From Roseisolibacter agri (GTDB taxonomy: Bacteria > Gemmatimonadota > Gemmatimonadetes > Gemmatimonadales > Gemmatimonadaceae): 64,000 nt of DNA. The translations under genes and the position numbers were made by a program. The notes under the pieces were generated by a model. The model did not search any database, was not told the origin of the DNA, and saw only the letters and a list, made by a program, of their open reading frames with translations. This document shows positions 40,985 to 49,485 of this stretch, in pieces (positions within the stretch are counted from its first letter, which is position 1; every line of letters begins with the position of its first letter). Location of the stretch: the NCBI RefSeq assembly GCF_030159095.1, contig NZ_BRXS01000001.1, positions 1-64,000 on the forward strand, given 5' to 3'.

Positions 40985-41452
40985 ATGTCGCTCTCCCACA
41001 CGGCGCTCACGCGCCGCGCCGCGCTCGCCGCCCTGGTCACCGCGGCCGCGATGCCGCGCGACGCGCTCGCCTCGATCGCCCGCGAGCCGGTGAAGCATCC
41101 CGATCCGCGCCCCGGCATCACGGCCGAGCGCGTGCTGGCGGAGGCGGACGTGCCGGAGAAGTACCGCGACGCGTACCGCGCGGCGCGCGACTATCCGCAG
41201 GTGCTCGACGGGATCTTCTGCCACTGCAACTGCGCCGAGCACCGCGGGCTGCGCTCGCTCCTCAGCTGCTACGAGGGAACGATGCCGCAGTCGTGCGGCA
41301 TCTGCACGGGCGAGGCGCGCACCGCGCGGCGCCTGCACGAGAAGGGGAGGTCGCTGGCCGAGATCCGCGCCGCGATCGACGAGCAGTTCTGCGGCCGGAG
41401 CTGCCGCGCGAGCGACACGACGCCGGATCACGGCGTGCATGCGGGACACTGA
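40985..41452 (+). CDS. PCYCGC-type Cys-rich secreted protein
   Basis: 155 residues. N-terminus TRRAALAALVTAAA has a twin-arginine-like signal. The Cys motif IFCHCNCAEHRGLRSLLSCYEG, CGICTGEA and FCGRSC matches the PCYCGC family (PF13798 as recalled), which has about seven conserved Cys and a following helix SLAEIRAAIDEQF. Probably binds metal in the periplasm (speculative). Overlaps the next gene by 14 nt. Confidence 0.87.
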   Translation: MSLSHTALTRRAALAALVTAAAMPRDALASIAREPVKHPDPRPGITAERVLAEADVPEKYRDAYRAARDYPQVLDGIFCHCNCAEHRGLRSLLSCYEGTMPQSCGICTGEARTARRLHEKGRSLAEIRAAIDEQFCGRSCRASDTTPDHGVHAGH

Positions 41453-42020
41453 GCCCGCGCGTCTGCTGCCGGACGCGGACCGGCTGCCGACGCTCGACAC
41501 GCCGCGGCTGCGGCTGCGCTGGCTGACGCCCGACGACGCGCCCGCGCTGTTCGCGATCTTCGGTGATCCCGCGGTGTGCCGGTACTGGAGCCGCCCGCCG
41601 CTGACGGACGTCCCGGACGCGCACGCGTTGCTCGCGGAGATCGCGGCGTCGTTCGCGGAGCGCTCGCTCTTCCAGTGGGGCATCGCGGAGCGCGACGGCG
41701 GACGGCTCGTCGGCACGTGCACGCTCGCGTCGCTCTCGCCCGAGCACGCGCGCGCCGAGGTGGGGTTCGCGCTGGCGCGCGCGTGCTGGGGCCGCGGCTA
41801 CGTCGCCGAGGCGCTGCCGGCGATGGTGCGCTTCGCGTTCGAGACGCTCGGCCTGCATCGCCTGGAGGCCGACGCCGATCCGCGCAACGCCGCGTCCATC
41901 CGCGCGCTGGAGCGCGTGGGCTTCGTGCGCGAGGGCCATCAGCGCGAGCGCTACTGGATGTCGGACGAGTGGCAGGACGCGATCCTGTTCGGGCTCCTGC
42001 GGCGCGACTGGCGCGACTGA
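41439..42020 (+). CDS. GNAT acetyltransferase, RimJ/RimL type
   Basis: 193 residues: TPRLRLRWLTPDDAPALFAIFGDPAVCRYW (N-terminal RimJ pattern), GTCTLASLSPEHARAEVGFALARACWGRGYVAEALPAMVRFAFETLGLHRLEADADPRNAASIRALERVGFVREGHQRERYW. CWGRGYVAEA is the acetyl-CoA loop. Likely acetylates an N-terminal amine or small amine. Start overlaps the preceding gene. Confidence 0.93.
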   Translation: MRDTEPARLLPDADRLPTLDTPRLRLRWLTPDDAPALFAIFGDPAVCRYWSRPPLTDVPDAHALLAEIAASFAERSLFQWGIAERDGGRLVGTCTLASLSPEHARAEVGFALARACWGRGYVAEALPAMVRFAFETLGLHRLEADADPRNAASIRALERVGFVREGHQRERYWMSDEWQDAILFGLLRRDWRD

Positions 42021-42195
42021 CGACCCGCGTGACCACGGTCACGCGGCGCCCCCCGCCGGGGCGCGCGACTGGCACTCGCAGCAGCCCGCGTCGCGCGACC
42101 GCGCCGATCGGCCCCTCGCGCGACACCGGCGACGGGAGCCGTCCACGCGGACGGCGCTCCATCTCGCCGTGTCCATCGCTCGGGAGGATCGCACG

Positions 42196-43617
42196 ATGCA
42201 TCCACGTCCCGCGGCCCGCGCCATCGCGCGCACCGCCGTCGTCACCGCCGTCGTCCTGCTGGCCGCCGCCTGCCGCGACGCCGCCGCCCCCGCGCCCACC
42301 GATGCCGCCCCCGACGTCGGCCCCAACGTCGCGGCGGTGCCCGACGCGCCGCGCCTCAGCGTCGCGCAGCTCGCCGCGCAGGACGTGCCGAGCCAGCTCG
42401 CCGTCGCGCAGGCGGTGCCCGGCTTCGGCGGCTACTACATCGACGCGTCGGGCGCGCCGACGGTCTGGCTCACCGACCCCGCGCGCCTTCCCGAGGCGGC
42501 GGAGGCGCTCGCCGGCTTCCTGCGCAGCTTCGGCTGGCGTGCGTCGGACCTGCGCGTGCGGCAGGCGCAGTACGACTGGCTGCAGCTCGACGCGTGGTAC
42601 CGCGCCGCGCGCCCGCGCGCGCTCGGCGTCGTGGGCGCGGTGCTCGGCGACATCGACGAGTCGCGCAACCGGATCGCGTTCGCGGGGCTCGACGCGAGCG
42701 CGCTGTCGGGCATCGCCGCGGCGGTGGCCGGCGCCGGCGTGCCCGCGGGCGCGGTGACGCTGCGGCTGGGCGCGCGCGTGCGCACCGTGGCCACGCTGCG
42801 CGACCAGTTCCGTCCGCCGTACGGCGGGCTGCAGATCCAGTTCTTCCCGCTGCCCGCGAGCCCGGTCACGCTCCTCTGCACGCTCGGCTTCAACGCGATC
42901 GACGGCGCCGACACGTCGTTCGTGACCAACTCGCACTGCTCCAACGTGCAGGGCGGCATCACGACGCCCACCGACTACTACCAGGCGGTGCGCGGCGGGC
43001 TGGTGGCGGACAACCAGAACTACGTCGCGCGCGAGGTCGAGGACCCCGACTACACGATGGGGAGCGTCGACGGCCCGTGCCCCATCGGGCGGCGCTGCCG
43101 CATCAGCGACGCGTCGCGCGCGAAGTACGCGCCCGGCCAGGCCTTCGTGCTCGGCAAGATCGCGCGGCCCGCGAACGAGAACGCCACCGGCACGCTCGAC
43201 GACACGCTGCGCATCGACGCCGTGAACCCGACCTTCACCATCACCGCCGAGCAGGGGCGCACGGTGCTCGGGCAGAAGCTGAGCCACGTCGGCCGCACGA
43301 CCGGCTGGACGTCGGGGCTCGTGACCGCGACGTGCGTCGACGTCAGCGTCACCGACTCCGACATCACGCAGCTCTGCCAGGACTACGTGGACGCGTTCGT
43401 GGACGGCGGCGACAGCGGGTCGCCCGTGTTCGGGCAGCACACCGACGGGACCGTGTTCCTCGCGGGCATCCTGTGGGGCGGCTCGACGGACCTGGAGACC
43501 AACGCGGTGCAGTTCATCATGTCGCCGCTCGACAACGTGAAGACGGAGATCGGCGCCGTGAAGACGTTCGACCCCGTGGTCGCCGGGCCGGGCAAGAAGA
43601 CCAAGAAGCCGCGATAG
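42196..43617 (+). CDS. secreted chymotrypsin-fold serine protease, lipoprotein
   Basis: 473 residues. Lipobox in VVLLAAAC near residue 22. N-terminal about 200 residues are a pro-region-like domain (YDWLQLDAWYRAARPRALGVVG, VTLRLGARVRTVATLRDQF). The protease part has H247 in FVTNSHC and S407 in DGGDSGSPVF, as in S1 proteases; HVGRTTGWTSGLVTATCVDV and the Cys residues fit two disulphides. The catalytic Asp is not firmly placed (DPDYTMG near 290 is a candidate). GGAGG lies 9 nt before the ATG. Secreted peptidase of unknown target. Confidence 0.85.
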   Translation: MHPRPAARAIARTAVVTAVVLLAAACRDAAAPAPTDAAPDVGPNVAAVPDAPRLSVAQLAAQDVPSQLAVAQAVPGFGGYYIDASGAPTVWLTDPARLPEAAEALAGFLRSFGWRASDLRVRQAQYDWLQLDAWYRAARPRALGVVGAVLGDIDESRNRIAFAGLDASALSGIAAAVAGAGVPAGAVTLRLGARVRTVATLRDQFRPPYGGLQIQFFPLPASPVTLLCTLGFNAIDGADTSFVTNSHCSNVQGGITTPTDYYQAVRGGLVADNQNYVAREVEDPDYTMGSVDGPCPIGRRCRISDASRAKYAPGQAFVLGKIARPANENATGTLDDTLRIDAVNPTFTITAEQGRTVLGQKLSHVGRTTGWTSGLVTATCVDVSVTDSDITQLCQDYVDAFVDGGDSGSPVFGQHTDGTVFLAGILWGGSTDLETNAVQFIMSPLDNVKTEIGAVKTFDPVVAGPGKKTKKPR

Positions 43618-43717
43618 GCTGGCGCCAGCCTGGCACGCGGACGGCGCGCGCGCCGTAGGTTGGAGACGGCGGGTCCGACGCGCGGGCCCGCTCTCTCCGT
43701 CCTCGCCACGTCCGCGC

Positions 43718-44200
43718 ATGACCCGCGTCGCCGCCCAGATCGTCGTCGCCGTCCCGGCCGAGCTGTGCCTCCACGCCGTGCAGGCGGCGATGGAGGACCC
43801 GCGCCTCAAGGACGCCTATCGCCGCCTGCGGCCGGGTAAGGAGTACGCGGGCTGGGTCACGCGCGTCGAGCCGGGGCGCCGCCTCGAGATCGCGTACGCG
43901 GCGCTCGATCCCCTCACGGACCGGCGGTCGCACGCGCTGGGCTGGCGCGTGCTCTACGACGTCGCGCCGGAGCCCGACGGCCGCACGCGCGTGGAGGTCG
44001 CGATCGAGTACGGCTGGCTGACCGCGCTCGGCGGCATGGGCCTGGTGAAGGCGCAGGCGGAGAACGAGATCGCGCAGCGGCTGGCGTTCCTGCACGCGCT
44101 GGAGCTGGGGCGGCACAACGTCGCGACGATCGCCGCACCGCAGGAGATGCCGGCCGACATGCCGCCCGCGCGGGCGCGCGTGCCCGAGCCGCGGCGCTGA
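43718..44200 (+). CDS. SRPBCC-like protein
   Basis: 160 residues beginning with a START-like pattern: AAQIVVAVPAELCLHAVQAAMEDPRLKDAYRRLRPGKEYAGWVTRVEPGRRLEIAYAALDPLT, GWRVLYDVAPEPDGRTRVEVAIEYGWLTALGGMGLVKAQAENEIAQRLAFLHALELG. No signal peptide. Ligand unknown. TAGGTT box at 43656-43661 gives a leader of about 50 nt. 16 nt before the ICMT-like gene. Confidence 0.8.
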   Translation: MTRVAAQIVVAVPAELCLHAVQAAMEDPRLKDAYRRLRPGKEYAGWVTRVEPGRRLEIAYAALDPLTDRRSHALGWRVLYDVAPEPDGRTRVEVAIEYGWLTALGGMGLVKAQAENEIAQRLAFLHALELGRHNVATIAAPQEMPADMPPARARVPEPRR

Positions 44201-44216
44201 CGCGCGTCGCCCGCGC

Positions 44217-44699
44217 ATGTGGCTCTGGCTGCGCGCCGCGCTGTTCGTGCTCGTGGTGCCGGGCACCGTGGGCGGCTGGCTGCCCTGGTGGCTGGGCTGC
44301 GGACGCACCGACGCCGCGCCGCTGCCGGCGCGCGCGCTGGCGGTGCCCGCGCTCGCGCTGGGATGGGGCGTGCTGCTCTGGTGCGTGCGCGACTTCGTGC
44401 GTCGCGGCCGCGGCACGCCCGCGCCGTACGATCCGCCCGCGCAGCTGGTGACGGGCGGTCTCTACGAGCACGTGCGGAACCCGATGTACGTCGGCGTGCT
44501 GCTCGCGACCGCCGGCTGGGCGCTCTGGTGCTGGTCCACGCGCGTGCTCGCGTACTGGGCGTGCGTGGCGGTCGCATTTCACACGGTCGTGACGCTGTTC
44601 GAGGAGCCGGCGCTCGCCAGGACGTTCGGCGCGAGCTACGATGGCTACCGCTCGCGGGTGCCGCGCTGGATCCCGCGCTGGCGCTCGCCCGGTCCCTAG
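44217..44699 (+). CDS. isoprenylcysteine carboxyl methyltransferase-like membrane protein
   Basis: 160 residues with about four membrane helices and the PEMT/ICMT motif: LVTGGLYEHVRNPMYVGVLLATAGWAL, followed by FEEPALARTFGASYDGYRSRVPRWIP (the E-E-P-x-L and the final Y-x-x-Y-R-x-x-V-P-R-W). It should methylate a small lipid-linked acceptor at the membrane. Common in bacteria with unclear substrate. Confidence 0.93.
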   Translation: MWLWLRAALFVLVVPGTVGGWLPWWLGCGRTDAAPLPARALAVPALALGWGVLLWCVRDFVRRGRGTPAPYDPPAQLVTGGLYEHVRNPMYVGVLLATAGWALWCWSTRVLAYWACVAVAFHTVVTLFEEPALARTFGASYDGYRSRVPRWIPRWRSPGP

Positions 44700-44711
44700 C
44701 CCGCCGCCGCC

Positions 44712-45548
44712 ATGCACGTCCGCCCGCTGCTCGTCGCATCGCTCGTCACCACCGTCGCGCTGACGGCCGCGTGGACCGACGCGCGGACCGATGCCGCACG
44801 CGCGCAGGCCGCCCCGCTACCAGGACGCGTGGTGGACCTGGTCGCGGGCGACTTCTACTTCCGGTCGCCCGACACGATCCCCGCGGGGCTCACGACGTTC
44901 CGCCTGCGCGTCGAGAAGGGCGGACACGCCGCGTGGATCCTGCGCATCCCGCCGGGACGCAGCATCCGCGAGCTGGTCGCGCCCGCGCACGCCGGCCGGC
45001 CGCCCGCGTGGGCGCGCAACCTCGGCGGGCCCGGCTTCCCGCCCGCGGGCGGCACCGTCAACGCGACGATGGTGCTGGAGCCTGGGGAGTACGCGGTGCT
45101 CTGCTACGTCGCCGGGGCATCGAGCAAGGGAACGCCGCACCACCAGCTCGGGATGTTCCGCCGGCTGGTCGTCGCGCCCGCGCCGCGCACGCCGGGCGCG
45201 CTGCCGAAGGCCGACGTCGTCGTGACGATGGTGGACCATGGCTACAGGCTGTCGTCGCCCATCCGGCCGGGACGCCGCGTGCTGCGCATCGTGAACGCGG
45301 GACGCGCGCTGCACGAGTTCAAGCTCTATCGCCTGAAGCCGGGGCGCACCGCGCAGGAGTCGTTCGCGTGGAAGCCGGAGAGCGGCACGCCGCAGCCGGA
45401 CGTCGAGATCGCGACGATCGCCACGCTGTCGCCGGGCGGCGAGGCGACGACGACGATCGACTTCGCGGCGGGCGAGTACACGATCCTCTGCGTGCCGCAG
45501 GAGAAGCACGGCATGCGGCACGCGCTGCGTGTCGCCGCGGATACGTGA
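44712..45548 (+). CDS. secreted protein with two cupredoxin-like domains
   Basis: 278 residues; signal peptide to about residue 34. Two related halves: first DLVAGDFYFRSPDTIPAG, VEKGGHAAWILRI, TMVLEPGEYAVLCYVAGAS and KGTPHHQLGMFRRL; second VTMVDHGYRLSSPIRPGRRVLRIVNAGRALHEFKLYRL and FAAGEYTILCVPQEKHGMRHALRV. Each half keeps His, Cys, His and Met at spacings that would suit a type-1 copper site (for example H..C-x5-H-x-M in the second). Copper binding is inferred only. The stop shares a base with the next ATG. Confidence 0.82.
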   Translation: MHVRPLLVASLVTTVALTAAWTDARTDAARAQAAPLPGRVVDLVAGDFYFRSPDTIPAGLTTFRLRVEKGGHAAWILRIPPGRSIRELVAPAHAGRPPAWARNLGGPGFPPAGGTVNATMVLEPGEYAVLCYVAGASSKGTPHHQLGMFRRLVVAPAPRTPGALPKADVVVTMVDHGYRLSSPIRPGRRVLRIVNAGRALHEFKLYRLKPGRTAQESFAWKPESGTPQPDVEIATIATLSPGGEATTTIDFAAGEYTILCVPQEKHGMRHALRVAADT

Positions 45549-46120
45549 TGGACGCGGCGCTGCGAGACGAGTTGCTGGCGATGGCGGCCGAGGACCTGCG
45601 CGTGCGCGCGGAGCTCGACGAGGCGGGCGAGCTGGCCGGCGGCTACGCGCCGCGCATGGAGGCCGTGCACCGTCGCAACGCCGCGCGCCTGCGCGAGCTC
45701 GTCGCACAGCACGGCTGGCCGACGCGCGCGCTGGCCGGCGAGGATGGCGCGGAGGCCGCGTGGCTGATCGTGCAGCACGCCATCGGCGAGCCCGCGTTCC
45801 TGCGCGCGACGCTTCCCGTGCTGTGGGACGCGGCCGCGCGCGGCGAGGTGCCCGCGTGGCAGGCCGCGATGCTCGAGGACCGCATCCGCGTCTTCGAGGG
45901 GCGGCCGCAGCGCTACGGCTCGCAGTTCCAGCCCGACGCCGACGGCTGGCTGCGGCCGCACCCCATCGAGGATCCCGACGGCGTGGAGGCGCGCCGCGCG
46001 GCGGTCGGGCTGGAGCCGCTGGCCGCCCGGCAGGCGCGCATGGGGCGCGAGGAGGTCGGCGACCGCGCGCGCTTCGAGCGCGAGTACCACGCGTGGCTGC
46101 GGCGCGTGGGCTGGCGGTGA
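45548..46120 (+). CDS. DUF6624 family protein
   Basis: 190 residues: LRDELLAMAAEDLRVRAELDEAGEL, MEAVHRRNAARLRELVAQHGWPTRALAGEDGAEAAWLIVQHAIGEPAFLRATLPVLWDAAARGEVPAWQAAMLEDRIRVFEGRPQRYGSQF is the family's core in outline, with conserved G-W-P, Q-H-A, L-E-D-R-I-R and G-x-Q-x-Y-G-x-Q-F. Function unknown. TGATG overlap with the upstream gene couples their translation. Confidence 0.9.
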   Translation: MDAALRDELLAMAAEDLRVRAELDEAGELAGGYAPRMEAVHRRNAARLRELVAQHGWPTRALAGEDGAEAAWLIVQHAIGEPAFLRATLPVLWDAAARGEVPAWQAAMLEDRIRVFEGRPQRYGSQFQPDADGWLRPHPIEDPDGVEARRAAVGLEPLAARQARMGREEVGDRARFEREYHAWLRRVGWR

Positions 46121-46158
46121 GCGGGCGGTAGCCGCACCACGGCCGGGCCCGGCGCGGC

Positions 46159-46188
46159 TTGACCCCCGGGCGAGCCACCCGTGAAGTT
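46159..46188 (+). promoter_or_regulatory. promoter of the pseudo-hydrolase gene
   Basis: TTGACC (46159-46164), an 18-nt gap, GAAGTT (46183-46188), then 5 nt to the GTG start. One of several start codons here placed right behind a -10-like box, so the message is probably leaderless. Confidence 0.5.
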
Positions 46189-46193
46189 GCGGC

Positions 46194-47252
46194 GTGCCCC
46201 CCGTCCGCCATCCGCAGCGCCATCGCCGGTGCCACTGGCACCGCCGGCCGCTCGCGCGGGCCCTCCGCCGCGCCGCGTGGGCCGTGGCGCCCGCCGCCGT
46301 GGCGTGCGCGCGCACGCCGGCGCCGCCGCCGGTGACGCGCGTCCTCGCGCACGAGGGCTTCCTCGCGGGCGCCGGCGGCACGCGGCTCTTCTACCGTGTG
46401 ATGGGGAGCGCGCCGGACACGGTCGTCGTCGTGCACGGCGGCCCCGGCGCCGGCCTGAACGCCGTGCGCCCCGACCTGCAGCCGCTGGCGCGCACGCACA
46501 CGGTCGTCTTCTACGACCAGCGCGGCGCCGGACGCTCGGAGCTGCCGGCCGACACGACGCGACTGGACGCGCGCGCGCACGTCGAGGACCTGGACGCGGT
46601 GCGCCGCCACTTCGGCCTGGCGTCGATGCGTGTCGTCGCGCACGGCTTCGGCGCGGTGCTCGTGGCACGCTACGCCGAGTCGCACCCCGAGCGCCTGGAG
46701 CGCGTCGTGTTCCTGGACGCGGTGGCGCCGGTGCGCGCGGGCCCCGACGGCGCGGACGCGCTGGCCGACGCCGCCGCCGCGCGCGCGGACTCGGCGACGC
46801 GCCAGCGACTGACCGACGCCGAGCGCGCGCTGCGCGACGGCGCGGCCGAGGATCCGGTCGCGACGTGCCGCGCGTACGAGGCGGTGCGTCGCGAGATGGC
46901 CGTCGCGCGCGGCGACGCGCCGCGCTGGCGCGGCAGCCGGTGCGACATGCCGCCGCGCGCCGTCGCCTACCAGTTCCGCCACGCCGCGCCGGCCCTCCTC
47001 GCGTCGCTCGGCGACTGGGACTTCACGACGTCGCTGGCGCGGCTGCGCACGCCGCTGCTGCTCGTGCACGACGCCGACGACGCGGACGCGCTCGCGTCGC
47101 AGCGCGCGTGGGCCGCCGCGCTGCCGGACGCGCGCCGGCTGCCGGTGCCGCGCGCCGGTGCGGGCGCGGCCGCCGCGCGCCCCGAGCTCGTGCTGCCCGC
47201 GATCGAGGCGTTCCTCGCCGGACGCTGGCCGGCGGGCACGGTCGTACCCTAG
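46194..47252 (+). CDS. alpha/beta-hydrolase-fold protein with catalytic residues lost
   Basis: 352 residues, resembles proline iminopeptidases. VVVVHGGPGAGLN (oxyanion loop) and VVFYDQRGAGRSELP are intact. The nucleophile elbow, normally G-x-S-x-G (GHSWGG), reads AHGFG with G151 in place of Ser; the acid region reads LLLVHDADD; and the catalytic His of GAGH is A325 (GAGAAAARPE). So it is probably not a hydrolase. The N-terminus carries a basic stretch then VAPAAVAC, a possible lipobox. GTG start. Confidence 0.85.
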   Translation: MPPVRHPQRHRRCHWHRRPLARALRRAAWAVAPAAVACARTPAPPPVTRVLAHEGFLAGAGGTRLFYRVMGSAPDTVVVVHGGPGAGLNAVRPDLQPLARTHTVVFYDQRGAGRSELPADTTRLDARAHVEDLDAVRRHFGLASMRVVAHGFGAVLVARYAESHPERLERVVFLDAVAPVRAGPDGADALADAAAARADSATRQRLTDAERALRDGAAEDPVATCRAYEAVRREMAVARGDAPRWRGSRCDMPPRAVAYQFRHAAPALLASLGDWDFTTSLARLRTPLLLVHDADDADALASQRAWAAALPDARRLPVPRAGAGAAAARPELVLPAIEAFLAGRWPAGTVVP

Positions 47253-47265
47253 CCACCGCTCCACG

Positions 47266-47709
47266 ATGATCCCGCTGCATCGGCGCCTCCGGACGCCCGT
47301 CGTCGTCGCCGTCGCGCTGGCCGCCTGCGCGCACGCCACGCGGCACGCCAGCGCGGCGACGCGCACCTGCGTCGCCTCGGCCGTGCGTCCGCTGCGCACC
47401 AACCCGTCGCCCGAGTACCCGGCCGCGCTGCGCGGCAGCGGCGCGGGCGGCGCGGTCGTGCTGCAGTTCCGCGTGCAGGAGAACGGGAAGCCCGACCTGC
47501 ACACGCTGCGCGTGCTGCGCGAGAGCGACCCGGCGTTCACCGACGCGGTGCGGCGCGTGCTCCCGAAGTGGCGCTACGAGCCCGCGCGCGCGAGCGCCGA
47601 CTCCGACGACTTCGCGATCAGCAACGACGGCTCGGCGTGCCACCCGGGCAAGCCGGGCACGCCCGCCGCGGCGCTCGTCCAGCAGCCGTTCATCTTCGGG
47701 CCGGGTTGA
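47266..47709 (+). CDS. TonB C-terminal-domain lipoprotein
   Basis: 147 residues. Signal and lipobox LAACAH near residue 20. The remainder is a TonB_C domain: TNPSPEYPAALRGSGAGGAVVLQFRVQENGKPDLHTLRVLRESDPAFTDAVRRVLPKWRYEPARA is the family pattern of Y-P, G-x-V-x-x-x-F-x-V and W-x-Y-x-P-A. No membrane anchor typical of a true TonB, so an accessory or solitary role. TTGA overlap with the AlkA-like gene. Confidence 0.88.
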   Translation: MIPLHRRLRTPVVVAVALAACAHATRHASAATRTCVASAVRPLRTNPSPEYPAALRGSGAGGAVVLQFRVQENGKPDLHTLRVLRESDPAFTDAVRRVLPKWRYEPARASADSDDFAISNDGSACHPGKPGTPAAALVQQPFIFGPG

Positions 47710-48338
47710 GCGCGGCGCTCACGCGCGCGACGCTGCACGACGCGGTGCGCGCGCTGGGGGAGCGCGACGCGGGGCTCGCGCGCATCGTCGCGCGGCACGG
47801 CCCACCGCCGCTCTGGGCGCGGCCGCGCGGCTTCGCGACGCTGGTGCGCATCATCCTCGAGCAGCAGGTGTCGCTCGCCTCCGCCGCCACGCTGTACGCA
47901 CGCGTGTCGGCCACGCTGGGCGGGATGACGCCGGACATCGTGGGCGCCGCCGGCGCGCCCGGCCTGCAGGCGCTCGGCCTCACGCGGCAGAAGGCGCGCT
48001 ACGTCGCCGCGCTCGCCGACCGCGTGGCGAGCGGCGCGCTCCCGCTGGCGTCTCTCGCGCGGCGCCCCGACGACGAGGTGGAGGCGCTGCTGTGCGACGT
48101 GCCGGGGATCGGGCCGTGGACGGCGCGCATCTACCTGCTGATGGCGCTGCGCCGCCCCGACGTCTGGCCGCCCGGCGACCTGGCGCTGCACCGGGCGATG
48201 GCACGGCTCCATGGCCGATCCGACATGCCCGGGAGCGCCGAGGCGACGCGGCTGGCGGAGGAGTGGCGGCCGTGGCGGGCGGTGGCGGCGCGCATCCTCT
48301 GGCACGGCTACCTCGCGGACCGCAGAATGGGGGCGTGA
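47706..48338 (+). CDS. DNA-3-methyladenine glycosylase, AlkA/HhH-GPD type
   Basis: 210 residues. Excises alkylated bases. HhH-GPD motifs: FATLVRIILEQQVSLASAATLYARV, LGLTRQKARYVAALAD, LLCDVPGIGPWTARIYLLMALRRPDVWPPGDLALHRA. The hairpin is VPGIGPWTA and the catalytic Asp is in PPGDLAL. TTG start inside TTGA shared with the preceding stop; GTGA at the end shared with the next start. Confidence 0.93.
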   Translation: MSAALTRATLHDAVRALGERDAGLARIVARHGPPPLWARPRGFATLVRIILEQQVSLASAATLYARVSATLGGMTPDIVGAAGAPGLQALGLTRQKARYVAALADRVASGALPLASLARRPDDEVEALLCDVPGIGPWTARIYLLMALRRPDVWPPGDLALHRAMARLHGRSDMPGSAEATRLAEEWRPWRAVAARILWHGYLADRRMGA

Positions 48339-48874
48339 GCTACGATCTCTATCTCGTGCGCGCGCCCGCCGGGGCGGACGACGACTTCGTCGAGGCGATC
48401 GCGATGGCGGCCGCCGAATCCGACGGGCCCGCGGGCCCGCCCGACCCGGCCGTCGAGGCGCGCAAGCGCGCGCTGGCCGACGCGCTGTGCGCCGCCGACC
48501 CCACGCTGACCGCGTCCACGCCGGACCACGCGGCGATCGCGGGCTACGAGGGGATCTCGATCGAGGAGTCGCGCCGGCGCCACCGGCAGATCGAGGTGTA
48601 CGGCCCGCCCGACGGCCACGGCATCCTCGTGACGCTGCACGACGACTGGGTGTCGCTGGAGATGCCGCACGGGCGCGGCGACGCCGGCATGGCGACGCTG
48701 CTGCGCTACGTCGGGCTGCTGACCCGACTCGGCGGCTTCGTGGCGTTCGATCCGCAGGGACCCAACGTCGTCGATCCGTCGGAGTACGGCGGCCCGCGCC
48801 AGCCGACGCCCGTCGGCGTCCACGCCGTCGCGCCCGACGACAAGGCGATGCGGCCGTGGTGGCGCTTCTGGTGA
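48335..48874 (+). CDS. hypothetical protein
   Basis: 179 residues starting MSYDLYLVRAPAGADDDFVEAIAMAAAE, a pattern seen in small proteins described only as hypothetical (recalled: YDLYLF). Further: ALCAADPTLTASTPDHAAIAG, IEESRRRHRQIEVYGPPDGHGILVTLHDDWVSLEMPHG, MATLLRYVGLLTRLGGFVAFDPQGPNVVDP. Soluble. Coupled to the glycosylase gene by GTGA. Function unknown. Confidence 0.82.
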   Translation: MSYDLYLVRAPAGADDDFVEAIAMAAAESDGPAGPPDPAVEARKRALADALCAADPTLTASTPDHAAIAGYEGISIEESRRRHRQIEVYGPPDGHGILVTLHDDWVSLEMPHGRGDAGMATLLRYVGLLTRLGGFVAFDPQGPNVVDPSEYGGPRQPTPVGVHAVAPDDKAMRPWWRFW

Positions 48875-48900
48875 GCGCGTGAGCACGTCGTGAGCACGTC

Positions 48901-49440
48901 GTGAGCGCGGCCGACGCGCTCGGGCTCGCATCGGGGACGATCGCGCTGCGGCCACACGACCCTGCGTGGGCGCGCGCCTTCGACGACGAGGCGCGGCGCA
49001 TCCGCGACGCGCTGGGCGCGCTGCCGGCGGAGGTCGCGCACGTCGGGAGCACCGCGGTGCCGGGGCTCGCGGCGAAGCCGATCCTCGACCTGCTCGTGGG
49101 GATCCCGCGGATGGAGGACGTCGCGGCGTACGTCGCGCCGCTGGAGGCGCTGGGCTACGCGTCGCGCGGCGAGTACGGGCTGCCGGGCCGTCACTACCTC
49201 GTCCGCGACGACGCCGCCGGACGCCGCACGCACCACCTCAACGTCGTGCCGCTCGGCGGGCCGTTCTGGCGCACGCACGTGGGCTTCCGCGACGCGCTGC
49301 GCGCGCAGCCGGAGCGCCGCGCGGCCTACGAGGCGCTGAAGCGCGACCTCGCGACGCGCCACGCGGGCGACCGCCCGGCGTACACGGAGGGGAAGGCGGC
49401 GTTCATCCAGGCGACGCTGCGGCAGGCCGACGTCCGTTAG
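48901..49440 (+). CDS. GrpB/UPF0157 family protein
   Basis: 179 residues of the GrpB nucleotidyltransferase-like fold: LRPHDPAWARAFDDEARRIRDALG, VAHVGSTAVPGLAAKPILDLLVGIP (G-S-T, D-L active-site pattern), RRTHHLNVVPLGGPFWRTHVGFRDALRAQPERRAAYEALKRDLA, AYTEGKAAFI. Substrate unknown. Direct repeats GAGCACGTCGT precede the GTG start at 48880-48901. Confidence 0.93.
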   Translation: MSAADALGLASGTIALRPHDPAWARAFDDEARRIRDALGALPAEVAHVGSTAVPGLAAKPILDLLVGIPRMEDVAAYVAPLEALGYASRGEYGLPGRHYLVRDDAAGRRTHHLNVVPLGGPFWRTHVGFRDALRAQPERRAAYEALKRDLATRHAGDRPAYTEGKAAFIQATLRQADVR

Positions 49441-49485
49441 AATGCGCACGCCGTACGTCGCGTCGACTCTCCATCACACCAGCCC

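Noticed and set aside
38950-41121. 723-residue minus-strand open frame
   Set aside because: Opposite five well-supported lipoprotein and enzyme genes; translation is low-complexity Arg/Ala/His.
44219-46120. 633-residue frame that joins ICMT, cupredoxin and DUF6624 regions
   Set aside because: Only its last 190 residues are real (DUF6624); the earlier part is off-frame to two recognised genes.
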